A stretch of 30,883 nt of DNA, taken from positions 1 through 30,883 of the forward strand of contig JBEIJQ010000016.1 in the NCBI GenBank assembly GCA_040380145.1, given 5' to 3'. Below, piece after piece: positions 23,459 through 30,198 of the stretch (within the stretch, counting starts at the first letter, position 1; each line of letters opens with the position of its first letter). Source of the DNA: JBEIJQ01 sp040380145. GTDB taxonomy: Bacteria > Bacteroidota > Bacteroidia > Chitinophagales > Saprospiraceae. A program made the position numbers and the translations under genes. The notes below the pieces were generated by a model, which had not been told where the DNA came from, did no database searches, and worked only from the letters and a program-made list of their open reading frames with translations.

Positions 23459-24304
23459 ATGAAAACAATGACTCGGCCCAACGGGCCTCTTTTCCGCGTG
23501 GCGGGCCTTCGCCCCTTGGCCTTGGCGCTGCTGATCCTGCTCTATTCCGAAGGTCTGGAAGCGCAGTTCATAGAAGACCGGCCCGGGTTCACGGGCGCGG
23601 CGCTTGCGGGAGCGACCCTCGCCCTCGACGGCACGGCGGCTTTTTGGGACAATCCCGCGGCTCTGGCGGAGCAACGGCGCCTCGGACTGTCTTTTTTCGG
23701 AAAAATCCCGTTCGGACAGGAAATGCTCCGCACGGGCGGCACGGCGGTCGCTTGGGGCAAGTCCGGTTTCGGGGCGGCATTTTTGGCGGGCGCGTACGGA
23801 AATGCCGTGCACCGCGGGCAACACTTCGGGCTGAAGGCGGGCCGGCGACTTTCGAAAAGCACTTCGCTCGGTTTCGGCATGGCTTATACCGATACGAAAA
23901 CGGGGGCCTTGGAGCAACGGGCCGAGGTGCGGGCGGAAGTCGGCGCACTGTTCGACCTGGGCCTACATTGGCGAGCCGGGGCTTTGGTGGCCAAGGGAAT
24001 CGGCCTGGGCACTCCCACCGCTTCGCCGTGGCTGATGCGGGGCGGGATTTCGTACCGGCCCGACACCAAAACCGCCGTATGCTTGGAAGCCCATGTGCGG
24101 CCGGGCGAACGGATGTCTGTTCGTGCGGGCGTGCTTTGGAGCCCCGTAGAGCCGATCGAACTGGGCTGCGGCTTTTCCACGGAACCGCTGTCGGCCTCTC
24201 TCGGGGCTCGTTATCGTTTGGGAAAGGTCCGATTGGGGACGGCCGTGGGTTGGCACCCCGATCTTGGATTCACGCCCACGGTGGAGGGTTCGGCCAACTG
24301 GTGA
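23459..24304 (+). CDS. Outer-membrane beta-barrel protein, PorV/FadL-like
   Basis: 281 residues. A hydrophobic leader (PLALALLILLYSEGLEAQ) ends near residue 36. The mature start GFTGAALAGATLALDGTAAF followed by WDNPAALAEQRRLGLSF follows the GGA..AL.DD..A.FWNPA.LA pattern of the FadL/PorV/UPF0164 barrels of Bacteroidota. The rest alternates short amphipathic strands (SLGFGMAYTDTKTGALEQRA, RMSVRAGVLWSPVEPIELGC, ASLGARYRLGKVRLGTAV) as expected of a barrel. It is shorter than PorV itself. It ends 1 nt before the convergent T9SS-like gene. A transport role or T9SS shuttle role is inference; it may simply be a small barrel of unknown function. Confidence 0.72.
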   Translation: MKTMTRPNGPLFRVAGLRPLALALLILLYSEGLEAQFIEDRPGFTGAALAGATLALDGTAAFWDNPAALAEQRRLGLSFFGKIPFGQEMLRTGGTAVAWGKSGFGAAFLAGAYGNAVHRGQHFGLKAGRRLSKSTSLGFGMAYTDTKTGALEQRAEVRAEVGALFDLGLHWRAGALVAKGIGLGTPTASPWLMRGGISYRPDTKTAVCLEAHVRPGERMSVRAGVLWSPVEPIELGCGFSTEPLSASLGARYRLGKVRLGTAVGWHPDLGFTPTVEGSANW

Positions 24305-24305
24305 A

Positions 24306-25775
24306 TCAGAGCCGCGAGACCAGTCGGGAAACTTGGGAGCCGGACGAACTGGCGCGCAGCACATAGTTGCCGCGCGGCAAATCGGAGGTCGGCACCAGTA
24401 TGCGGATGTTTTCGGCCTGGGTGTTCACTTTTTCTTGGTAGAGGAGCTGCCCGAGCATGCTGTAAAGCTCCACCACGATGGTGGCTGGTTCTTCGAGGTG
24501 GATATCGGCCACGGTCACTTGGTCGTCGGGGGCGTTTAGCAGTTCCATTTCCAGCGCGCCATCGTCGCCGATGAGCGGAACCTGCGGGACCGAATAACCG
24601 AAGGTGTAAAATCCGCTGGGGAGCAGATCGTCGATGCGGACGGAGCGCCGGAAGAAATCCAAGCCGTCGGCTCCGAGGGAAGTCCAGCCTAAAGCAGTGG
24701 AATATCCGGATAGGACCAGGCGCGGGGCCTCCGTTTGGAAATCGATGCCGTTGGAGGCGTGGGCGAAAATCGTGAGATCCACTGGTTCGGTGCCCGAAAC
24801 CGACCAAAATTCCTGGGACGAAACACTGTCCAATTCGGTGGGCACCGTCGATAGGTTGCGGTATCCCTCGCCGAAAGCGGCCGCGGCAAACAGTCCGGGG
24901 GCGGCGTTGCGGCGCACGAGTTGCACGGGCCGGTACAGTCCGTTGGCGCCGACCGGGAAAACAAGGGTTTCCTGGCGGCGGCTGTTGCGGCGCAAGGTGC
25001 CCTGCACGAAGCTCAGATCACTGCCTCCCGTCACCGTGGCCGAGTCGGAAAGCGTCACCGGTTGGTCGGCGAAGAGCACCCCGCGCACCAGTTCCAGACC
25101 TCCGCCCACCAGCATCGGGCTGCCGGATGTCTGCCGCCCGGCAATGTCCTCGATCGTGATGTAATTGAATTTGTTGCGGCCATTGGAAGCGTTCGGGACA
25201 GGCGAGGGACTTTGGAAATGGATGTGCCCATAGTCCACGATCGGGTTCAGGGCATTAGGTGAAAAATCGCTGTAATTGGCCCTAAGGACCATCCCGCCGC
25301 GGTTTTGCAAACGGTAAGTGTTCTCGAAATCCCCGTGGCAGACAATGGTGCCTTGGTTGGACAAGCGGCCGCCGTTGCGGAGCAGCAGGCCGACGGTCGC
25401 ACTGGCATTGTGCGCGATGTCCGCCTCGCCAAGGTTGTCGAGCAGGTTGGCCGTGATACGGCCCGAACAAAGCAGGGCGCCCTCGAGCAGAAAAGTGTCC
25501 ACATTCAACTCGCCGCCCGCAAAGATCGTCAAGTGGCTGCCCATGGGCATGACCAGCTTGTTGCACGACATCGCCGAATGCCCGATCTCCGGCGAAAAGT
25601 CGGCGGAGGGATCTATATACAGGTCGCTGTCGGCATTGGGCACCTGGCCGTTGGACCAGTTGGCCGCCAAGTGCCAATCGGAAGAGTATTGGCCGGTCCA
25701 CACGCTGACCTGCGCCGAAAGACGCGGGCCGAAACCTATGAAAATCAACAAAAGAGCAGTATGAAAACGCAACAT
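24306..25775 (-). CDS. Secreted beta-rich protein with a T9SS-type C-terminal domain
   Basis: 489 residues. The signal peptide is FHTALLLIFIGFGPRLSAQ. The mature start VSVWTGQYSSDWHLAANWSN resembles the G8/'sorted' exoprotein opening found in many Bacteroidota surface proteins. The middle is a right-handed beta-rich region with short repeats (LTIFAGGELNVDTFLLEGAL, LSNQGTIVCHGDFENTY). The end (about 410-489) is like a T9SS type A sorting domain: VELYSMLGQLLYQEKV and LPRGNYVLRASSSGSQVSRL. However, the usual PNPF opening is replaced by NAPDDQVTVADI. The ATG at 25775 starts the signal peptide. Surface or extracellular location is likely; no enzyme motif is seen. Confidence 0.78.
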   Translation of the reverse strand: MLRFHTALLLIFIGFGPRLSAQVSVWTGQYSSDWHLAANWSNGQVPNADSDLYIDPSADFSPEIGHSAMSCNKLVMPMGSHLTIFAGGELNVDTFLLEGALLCSGRITANLLDNLGEADIAHNASATVGLLLRNGGRLSNQGTIVCHGDFENTYRLQNRGGMVLRANYSDFSPNALNPIVDYGHIHFQSPSPVPNASNGRNKFNYITIEDIAGRQTSGSPMLVGGGLELVRGVLFADQPVTLSDSATVTGGSDLSFVQGTLRRNSRRQETLVFPVGANGLYRPVQLVRRNAAPGLFAAAAFGEGYRNLSTVPTELDSVSSQEFWSVSGTEPVDLTIFAHASNGIDFQTEAPRLVLSGYSTALGWTSLGADGLDFFRRSVRIDDLLPSGFYTFGYSVPQVPLIGDDGALEMELLNAPDDQVTVADIHLEEPATIVVELYSMLGQLLYQEKVNTQAENIRILVPTSDLPRGNYVLRASSSGSQVSRLVSRL

Positions 25776-25859
25776 CGCAAATCGGCTTGAATCGTTCGAG
25801 AACCCTGTGTCGGAGGTGAAAGTTGACGGGGCCGATCTTCTGGCCCGAAAAACATTTGC

Positions 25860-25867
25860 CAAAGGTA
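25860..25867 (-). promoter_or_regulatory. -7 box of the T9SS-like gene
   Basis: Minus-strand TACCTTTG matches TAnnTTTG. The nearest TTTG upstream (25896-25893) is 25 nt away, a little long. The leader would be about 75 nt. Confidence 0.48.
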
Positions 25868-25891
25868 AACGAAAGTGTGCGCAATTTGTGG

Positions 25892-25923
25892 ACAAATTAT
25901 TTCTTTTGTAGGTCATTTTAACA
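25892..25923 (+). repeat. Shared intergenic motif, copy A
   Basis: The 24 nt at 25892-25915 match 29925-29948 at 20 of 24 positions, including an identical TTGTAGGTCA. Both are followed by TTTTAACA, here with no spacer (25916-25923) and in copy B after 11 nt. Same orientation in both; each lies 5' of a plus-strand gene. Confidence 0.6.
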
Positions 25924-26015
25924 GATTTTATTTCATAAAAAATTGATTTTTATTTTCTTAAATAAAAAGTTAAAAGAAAGTTCTTTTGGCCTTCCACAGG
26001 CGTTCGTCCTTGATC

Positions 26016-26039
26016 AATTGCCGATCGGGCAATTTTTTT
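26016..26039 (+). terminator. Intrinsic terminator with no plus-strand gene upstream
   Basis: Stem AATTGCC / GGCAATT (26016-26022 with 26028-26034), a 5-nt loop GATCG, and a run of seven T (26033-26039). It would end a plus-strand transcript started within the 25868-26010 interval, or act as an attenuator if the 26090 gene is transcribed from far upstream. Confidence 0.72.
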
Positions 26040-26089
26040 CCCAAAAAAAAGGTCGAAAATCCGCCGACCTTTGCAAACCTTGAACGACC

Positions 26090-27508
26090 ATGCTCGACAG
26101 CAAGCTCATACAACTGCTGAGGACTTTTTCCGTGGCCGAGACCAAGCGCCTCGGGGCATGGCTGCAAACGAGGCACAGTGCCCGCTCGAAGGCCGTCCAA
26201 TTGTTCGAGCTTCTGCAAAAACACGGGCCCGAGTATCGTCACCGCCACCTGCAGCGGGAAGTCGTGGGCCGGCAGTTGTTCCAGACCCCGCGATTCCGCG
26301 ACCAAGATTTGCGCCTCGCCATGTCCGATCTCACCGCTTCCATCGAGGATTTCGCGACCGCCGAGATGCTGTCGAAAGACCGGCTTTTACAGCAGTCGCT
26401 CCTGCTCCGGTACCTCGAGGAAAAAGGCCTTGAGCGCTACATGCCCGGCGAAATCGAGGAATACCGCAAGCGGATCGAAGCCCCCGAGTCCATCGGTCCC
26501 GATCTGCTGCTGGAGAAATTCCGGGAGCGCCGACTGCGCGGCCGCCTCCAGCTCAAGGTGCAGAACTCGGATCCCGAGAACCTGCTGCAGCAGGCCTCCG
26601 ATGCGCTGGACCATTATTTCGTGGTGGAAAAACTGCGCCTGGCGATCGACATGCGCAACACCCAAAACGTGTACGGCAACCCTTACCGGTACGACTTTTT
26701 GGAGGAGATCGTCGGTCAGGCGGAAAGTTCCGCCGCGTATGGGGATTCTCCGGCCGTGAAACTCTTTCTATCTGCCTTCCACATGTTGGGGCCGTCCGTG
26801 GACCGCGAGCATTTCGATGCCTTGGTGGAACTTTTGGAACAGCACACCCCTGGATTGCCGCATGAAGACCAGGTGGCGCTCTACGGCTATGCGCTGAATT
26901 ATTGTGCGCGGATGATCAATTCCGGTCAGATCGATTTCATCTCCCTGCTGCTTTCGCTGTACAAGCCCATGCTGCAAAGGGACCTGCTCTTGGAAAACCG
27001 GCACCTGTCGCACCGGCACTACAAGAACATCGTTTTCGTGGGGCTGCGGGCGGGCGAACTGGATTGGACCCGCTCGTTCATAGAGGAATTCCGGGAGCGG
27101 CTGCCCGAAGATGAGCGGGAAAACGCTTACCGCTACAACTTGGCCTATTACCATTTTTTCGTGCGGGACTTCGACCGCACGCTGGAACTGATCAACGCCG
27201 TGGAATTTTCCGACCCGATCTACACCTTGAACGCCAAGTCGCTGCTGCTGAAAACCTTTTACGAACTGGACGAGCCGGAGGCCCTGCAATCGCTGGCGCA
27301 CAGCTTTCGGGCCTTGATCAACCGCAACAAGGAAGTGACGCCCTTCCAGAGGGAATTGTACGGGCACTACATCAGTTACGTGCTCAAGATCCACAAGGTC
27401 AAAAGCCGCCCCAAGGAAGAACAGTACGCCCTGCGCGATGCCCTGCTCCAAGAAACCAATATCGCCGACAAGAGTTGGCTGCTCTGGCAGTTGGAAAAAT
27501 TGTTTTGA
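26090..27508 (+). CDS. Unknown helical protein, 472 residues
   Basis: I do not recognise a named family. The protein has no signal peptide or membrane segment, so it should be cytoplasmic. It is almost wholly alpha-helical, with many Arg/Glu/Leu pairs: FRERRLRGRLQLKVQNSDPE, YALNYCARMINSGQIDFISL, and YNLAYYHFFVRDFDRTLELI followed by NAVEFSDPIYTLNAK. The latter stretches look like TPR or TPR-like hairpins. The N terminus (SKLIQLLRTFSVAETKRLGA) has the LxxLLxxFSxxExKxL form seen in long hypothetical proteins of Saprospiria, from memory. A GACCTTTG at 26066-26073 is a weak -7-like box. It is preceded by an intrinsic terminator and followed, after about 100 nt, by the TonB receptor gene. Confidence 0.85.
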   Translation: MLDSKLIQLLRTFSVAETKRLGAWLQTRHSARSKAVQLFELLQKHGPEYRHRHLQREVVGRQLFQTPRFRDQDLRLAMSDLTASIEDFATAEMLSKDRLLQQSLLLRYLEEKGLERYMPGEIEEYRKRIEAPESIGPDLLLEKFRERRLRGRLQLKVQNSDPENLLQQASDALDHYFVVEKLRLAIDMRNTQNVYGNPYRYDFLEEIVGQAESSAAYGDSPAVKLFLSAFHMLGPSVDREHFDALVELLEQHTPGLPHEDQVALYGYALNYCARMINSGQIDFISLLLSLYKPMLQRDLLLENRHLSHRHYKNIVFVGLRAGELDWTRSFIEEFRERLPEDERENAYRYNLAYYHFFVRDFDRTLELINAVEFSDPIYTLNAKSLLLKTFYELDEPEALQSLAHSFRALINRNKEVTPFQRELYGHYISYVLKIHKVKSRPKEEQYALRDALLQETNIADKSWLLWQLEKLF

Positions 27509-27570
27509 GGAATTGAATTTCAACGTTCAAGCAATCTAAATAGGAAAACTATCTTTTGCAGGAAGTTGGC

Positions 27571-27578
27571 TACTTTTG
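27571..27578 (+). promoter_or_regulatory. -7 box of the TonB-dependent receptor gene
   Basis: TACTTTTG matches TAnnTTTG, 35 nt before the proposed TTG start. A second near match (TATCTTTTG, 27550-27558) lies 12 nt further up. The position of the box argues against the in-frame TTG at 27566 as start. Confidence 0.5.
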
Positions 27579-27613
27579 TGCCGACAATTTGGAACACGCC
27601 TTATCCCTTTCCC

Positions 27614-29479
27614 TTGAAAAAGATCTGTTTGGTGGCCTCTGCCATCTTCTCCGCTTGCGCTTTGCAAGCCCAACAGCCTCCACCGCCACCCGCCGATACG
27701 ACCTCCCAAGAAACACCGCTGGCAGAGGTGCAGGTGCGCGAAAACCGCCTCGAAACGCCCCTCTCGCGCCTCACGCGCCCTACGACCGTGCTGCGGAAAT
27801 CCTTATTGGCCCAGATCCCCGTCCAAAGCATCCAAGAGGCGCTGTCACAGGTCGGCGGACTGGATGTGCGCACCCGTGGCCCGCTCGGCGTTCAGGCCGA
27901 CCTCGGCATCCGCGGCGGCGGTTTCGACCAGACCCTGGTGCTGCTCGACGGCATGAAACTCTCCGACCCGCAGACCGGCCACCACAGCCTCAATCTGCCC
28001 ATCAATCTCGACCAGGTCGAACGCATCGAGATCACCAAGACGGGCGCCTCGCGCCTGTACGGCCCCAACGCCTTTGCCGGCGCGGTCAATATCGTCTCGC
28101 AGATGCCCGAACGCTCCGGCATGCGCCTGTCGGCCTACGGCGGACAGTTTCTCGACGCCGGCGGCAGCGCTTCGCTTTCGTTGGTCGGCAAAAACTACTC
28201 CCAGTACCAAGCGATTTCTTATGACCGCAGTTCGGGCTATCGCCCCAACACGGATTTCTCCACGCTCAACGCCTTCGTCAAAGGCGAACTGTGCCTCGAC
28301 CGCAACCGATTCCGGTTTATCGGCGGGTACACCGACAACCGTTTCGGGGCCAACAGTTATTACAGCGACCGATTTCCCGACCAATACGAAGAGGTCAAGA
28401 CGTTTTTCTTCGGTTTGGAGCAGGAGCTGCACGCTTCCGACAACGTGGTGATCAAGCCGCGCCTGTACTACCGCCGCAACGACGATCGTTTCTTGTTGGT
28501 GCGCGACGACCCGGATTTTTACCGCAACACCCACCGCACCGATGTGTTGGCCGGCGAGTTGCACGGTTCTTGGAAGAACAGGCTCGGAACAGCGGGTTTC
28601 GGGGCCGAACTGCGCCGCGAGACCATCGCCAGCAGCAACCTCGGCGACCACCGCCGCCTCAACGCAGGCATTTTCGCCGAACAGCGGTTCTCCTTCCTCG
28701 GCGACCGCATGTACTTCACCCCCGGGATTTACGTCAACTGGCTAAGCGACCACGGTTGGGAAGCCTACCCGGGCCTTGAGGCCGGTTTTTGGGCCTTCGA
28801 TCAATACCTGTTGTACGCCTCGGCCGGTCGGTCTTTTCGATTGCCCACCTATACCGATTTGTTTTACCGGGATCCGTCCAACCTCGGCAACCCCGCCCTG
28901 CGCCCCGAATCGGCCTGGCAGTACGAAGTGGGCGTCCGCCGCTCCGGCAAGGGCTGGCGCGCAGAGGCCAACGTGTTCTATCGCGACGGCCGCGACCTGA
29001 TCGACTGGATCCGCACGTCCGAATCCGGGCCTTGGCAGCCGGTCAACTTCCGCCGAAGCACGATCCTCGGCGGTGAGATCAGCGCCACGATCGCCTTTCC
29101 CGAACTGCTCCAACGCGACCGTTTCTTCCTGCAACGCCTTGACCTGAGCTACACGGCGATGGATTTCCGCCCCGACACCACGGTGGAGGTATCCCGCTAC
29201 GCGCTGAGCCACCTGCGCCACCAGCTCGTGGCGGGGATCCGGCACCGCATCGTCGGCGGCCTCACCAACGATCTGCGCCTGCGCGTCATCGAACGCTTCG
29301 GTCAAACGCCCTATGTGCTGCTGGATTGCCGCCTGGCCTGGACTTTCCCCAACGGAGCCAACCTATACCTGGAGGGCAGCAACCTGTTCAACACCGAATA
29401 CCGCGAAATCGGCACCGTGCCCATGCCCGGCATCTGGGCCCGCCTCGGCGGCTCCTACCGCTTGGATTTCAATCGTTGA
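27614..29479 (+). CDS. TonB-dependent outer-membrane receptor, BtuB/CirA-like
   Basis: 621 residues from a TTG start. The signal peptide is KKICLVASAIFSACALQAQ, followed by a proline run and a TonB-box-like PLAEVQV. The plug domain (about 40-150) has SIQEALSQVGGLDVRTRGP, IRGGGFDQTLVLLDGMKLSD, then PQTGHH and VERIEITKTGASRLYGPNAF. The barrel follows with RSFRLPTYTDLFYRDPSNLG, NPALRPESAWQYEVG and YLEGSNLFNTEYREIG, ending in the aromatic-terminated strand LGGSYRLDF. It lacks the N-terminal CarboxypepLD extension of SusC and there is no SusD next door. Uptake of a small ligand such as a cobalamin or an iron chelate is therefore more likely than glycan uptake. The ligand cannot be named. TTG at 27614 is chosen because it opens the signal peptide just after the -7 box. 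Confidence 0.9.
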   Translation: MKKICLVASAIFSACALQAQQPPPPPADTTSQETPLAEVQVRENRLETPLSRLTRPTTVLRKSLLAQIPVQSIQEALSQVGGLDVRTRGPLGVQADLGIRGGGFDQTLVLLDGMKLSDPQTGHHSLNLPINLDQVERIEITKTGASRLYGPNAFAGAVNIVSQMPERSGMRLSAYGGQFLDAGGSASLSLVGKNYSQYQAISYDRSSGYRPNTDFSTLNAFVKGELCLDRNRFRFIGGYTDNRFGANSYYSDRFPDQYEEVKTFFFGLEQELHASDNVVIKPRLYYRRNDDRFLLVRDDPDFYRNTHRTDVLAGELHGSWKNRLGTAGFGAELRRETIASSNLGDHRRLNAGIFAEQRFSFLGDRMYFTPGIYVNWLSDHGWEAYPGLEAGFWAFDQYLLYASAGRSFRLPTYTDLFYRDPSNLGNPALRPESAWQYEVGVRRSGKGWRAEANVFYRDGRDLIDWIRTSESGPWQPVNFRRSTILGGEISATIAFPELLQRDRFFLQRLDLSYTAMDFRPDTTVEVSRYALSHLRHQLVAGIRHRIVGGLTNDLRLRVIERFGQTPYVLLDCRLAWTFPNGANLYLEGSNLFNTEYREIGTVPMPGIWARLGGSYRLDFNR

Positions 29480-29491
29480 GGCAGGGAGGGT

Positions 29492-29518
29492 AGGCGGGGC
29501 AGGAAACCGCTTTTTTTT
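29492..29518 (+). terminator. Terminator of the TonB-dependent receptor gene
   Basis: Short stem AGGCGG / CCGCTT (29492-29497 with 29507-29512, one G-T pair), a 9-nt loop and a run of eight T (29511-29518), 12 nt after the stop codon. Confidence 0.55.
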
Positions 29519-29559
29519 ATTTTTTTATAAAAAAATAAAAATCAGTTTTTTATAAAAAA
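29514..29559. repeat. Two adjacent perfect A/T palindromes
   Basis: 29514-29541 is a 28-bp perfect palindrome of only A and T (T5-A-T7-A and its complement), and 29546-29559 a 14-bp one (T6-A and its complement), separated by TCAG. The first shares its T run with the receptor terminator. Both can form cruciforms or hairpins without loops. Confidence 0.75.
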
Positions 29560-29671
29560 ATGGAGTGAAAAGTTTTCTGTTTCATTGAGAATGAAAACGA
29601 AAAAAAGATGACCAAGAAAAATCTGATGCCCGTGCAAGGAAATCCTACCGACCCGGAGTAACGAAAAAAAA

Positions 29672-29699
29672 CCTGAAAATCCATGAATCCTGAAAATCC
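29672..29699. repeat. Short tandem-like repeat CCTGAAAATCC x2
   Basis: CCTGAAAATCC occurs at 29672-29682 and 29689-29699, a period of 17 nt, and continues into TGATTCTGACAAAAG. The unit resembles a 'AATCCTGAAAATCCTGATTC' word that I recall as dispersed in some bacterial genomes; that recollection is unverified. Confidence 0.5.
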
Positions 29700-29778
29700 T
29701 GATTCTGACAAAAGAGGCGGGCACAGCATTTCCAAATAACGATCCAAGCGCGAAAATCCCGTTCCCCACAAAAAACTT

Positions 29779-29811
29779 ATGCCCGGATGACCTGCGTCGT
29801 CCGGGCATTTT
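29779..29811. terminator. Strong hairpin, terminator-like in both directions
   Basis: 13-bp stem ATGCCCGGATGAC / GTCGTCCGGGCAT (one G-T pair) with loop CTGC (29779-29808), then TTT on the plus strand. On the minus strand AAG and six T follow. It lies 300 nt from the receptor stop, so it may belong to an unannotated short transcript. Confidence 0.6.
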
Positions 29812-29924
29812 AGATTCAGCCTTACTCTTTTCTCACTCGTTATTTTGGACGGCCTTCAAATAAGAAAACCGATCTTGTCTGGCGATGGCTCAAAGATGCG
29901 TCTCACTTAATTCAATGTACAAAC

Positions 29925-29967
29925 ACAAATTTTGTTTATTGTAGGTCAATGTAGGATTATTTTAACA
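29925..29967 (+). repeat. Shared intergenic motif, copy B
   Basis: 29925-29948 matches copy A (25892-25915) at 20 of 24 positions with identical TTGTAGGTCA. TTTTAACA follows at 29960-29967 after an 11-nt insert that repeats GTAGG (29951-29955). A further TGTAGGAA lies near 30018. It lies about 230 nt before the secreted-protein ATG. Confidence 0.6.
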
Positions 29968-30198
29968 AAAATATTTTTACAAAAAACTATATATCAATAA
30001 AATAAAATAATAAAATGTAGGAAATTTAAGATTCCGATCAGGTGTGCAAAACTGCTCGACAAGGGAAGTTTTGGGAAAAAGACGAAAAAAGCCCCGTTTT
30101 GTTTCCCGTCTGAGACTGAAAACCGTCCAAAGCAACGGTTGCAAAAAATTCTATCTTTACCCAATAACCCTACCCTTGACCTTATTTTCGACCTAGTC

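Larger units (their letters stand above)
25776..26089. other. 314-nt A+T-rich divergent intergenic region
   Basis: No protein gene is seen. It holds the -7 box of the T9SS-like gene (25860-25867), copy A of a short motif shared with the gap at 29925 (25892-25923), a long A/T stretch (25916-25980) and a strong plus-strand terminator hairpin (26016-26039). The last lies 51 nt before the next plus-strand gene although no plus-strand gene precedes it nearby. Confidence 0.65.
29480..30198. other. 719-nt intergenic region rich in hairpins and A+T
   Basis: No credible protein gene is present. In order it holds the receptor terminator, two A/T palindromes (29514-29559), a short direct repeat (29672-29699), a terminator-like hairpin (29779-29811), copy B of the shared motif (29925-29967), and an A/T stretch to 30020. 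TATCTTTA at 30152-30159, a near match to the -7 box, lies before the secreted-protein gene. Short ORFs here have biased composition and no recognisable start. Confidence 0.6.

Noticed and set aside
29514..29559. A/T palindromes as part of a CRISPR array or replication origin
   Set aside because: Only two unequal units without spacers of constant length; no DnaA-box cluster or origin genes nearby.
29542..29808. Possible 88-residue minus-strand protein in the right-hand gap
   Set aside because: Phe/Ile-rich because of A/T runs, starts inside the stem of a terminator hairpin, and resembles no family.
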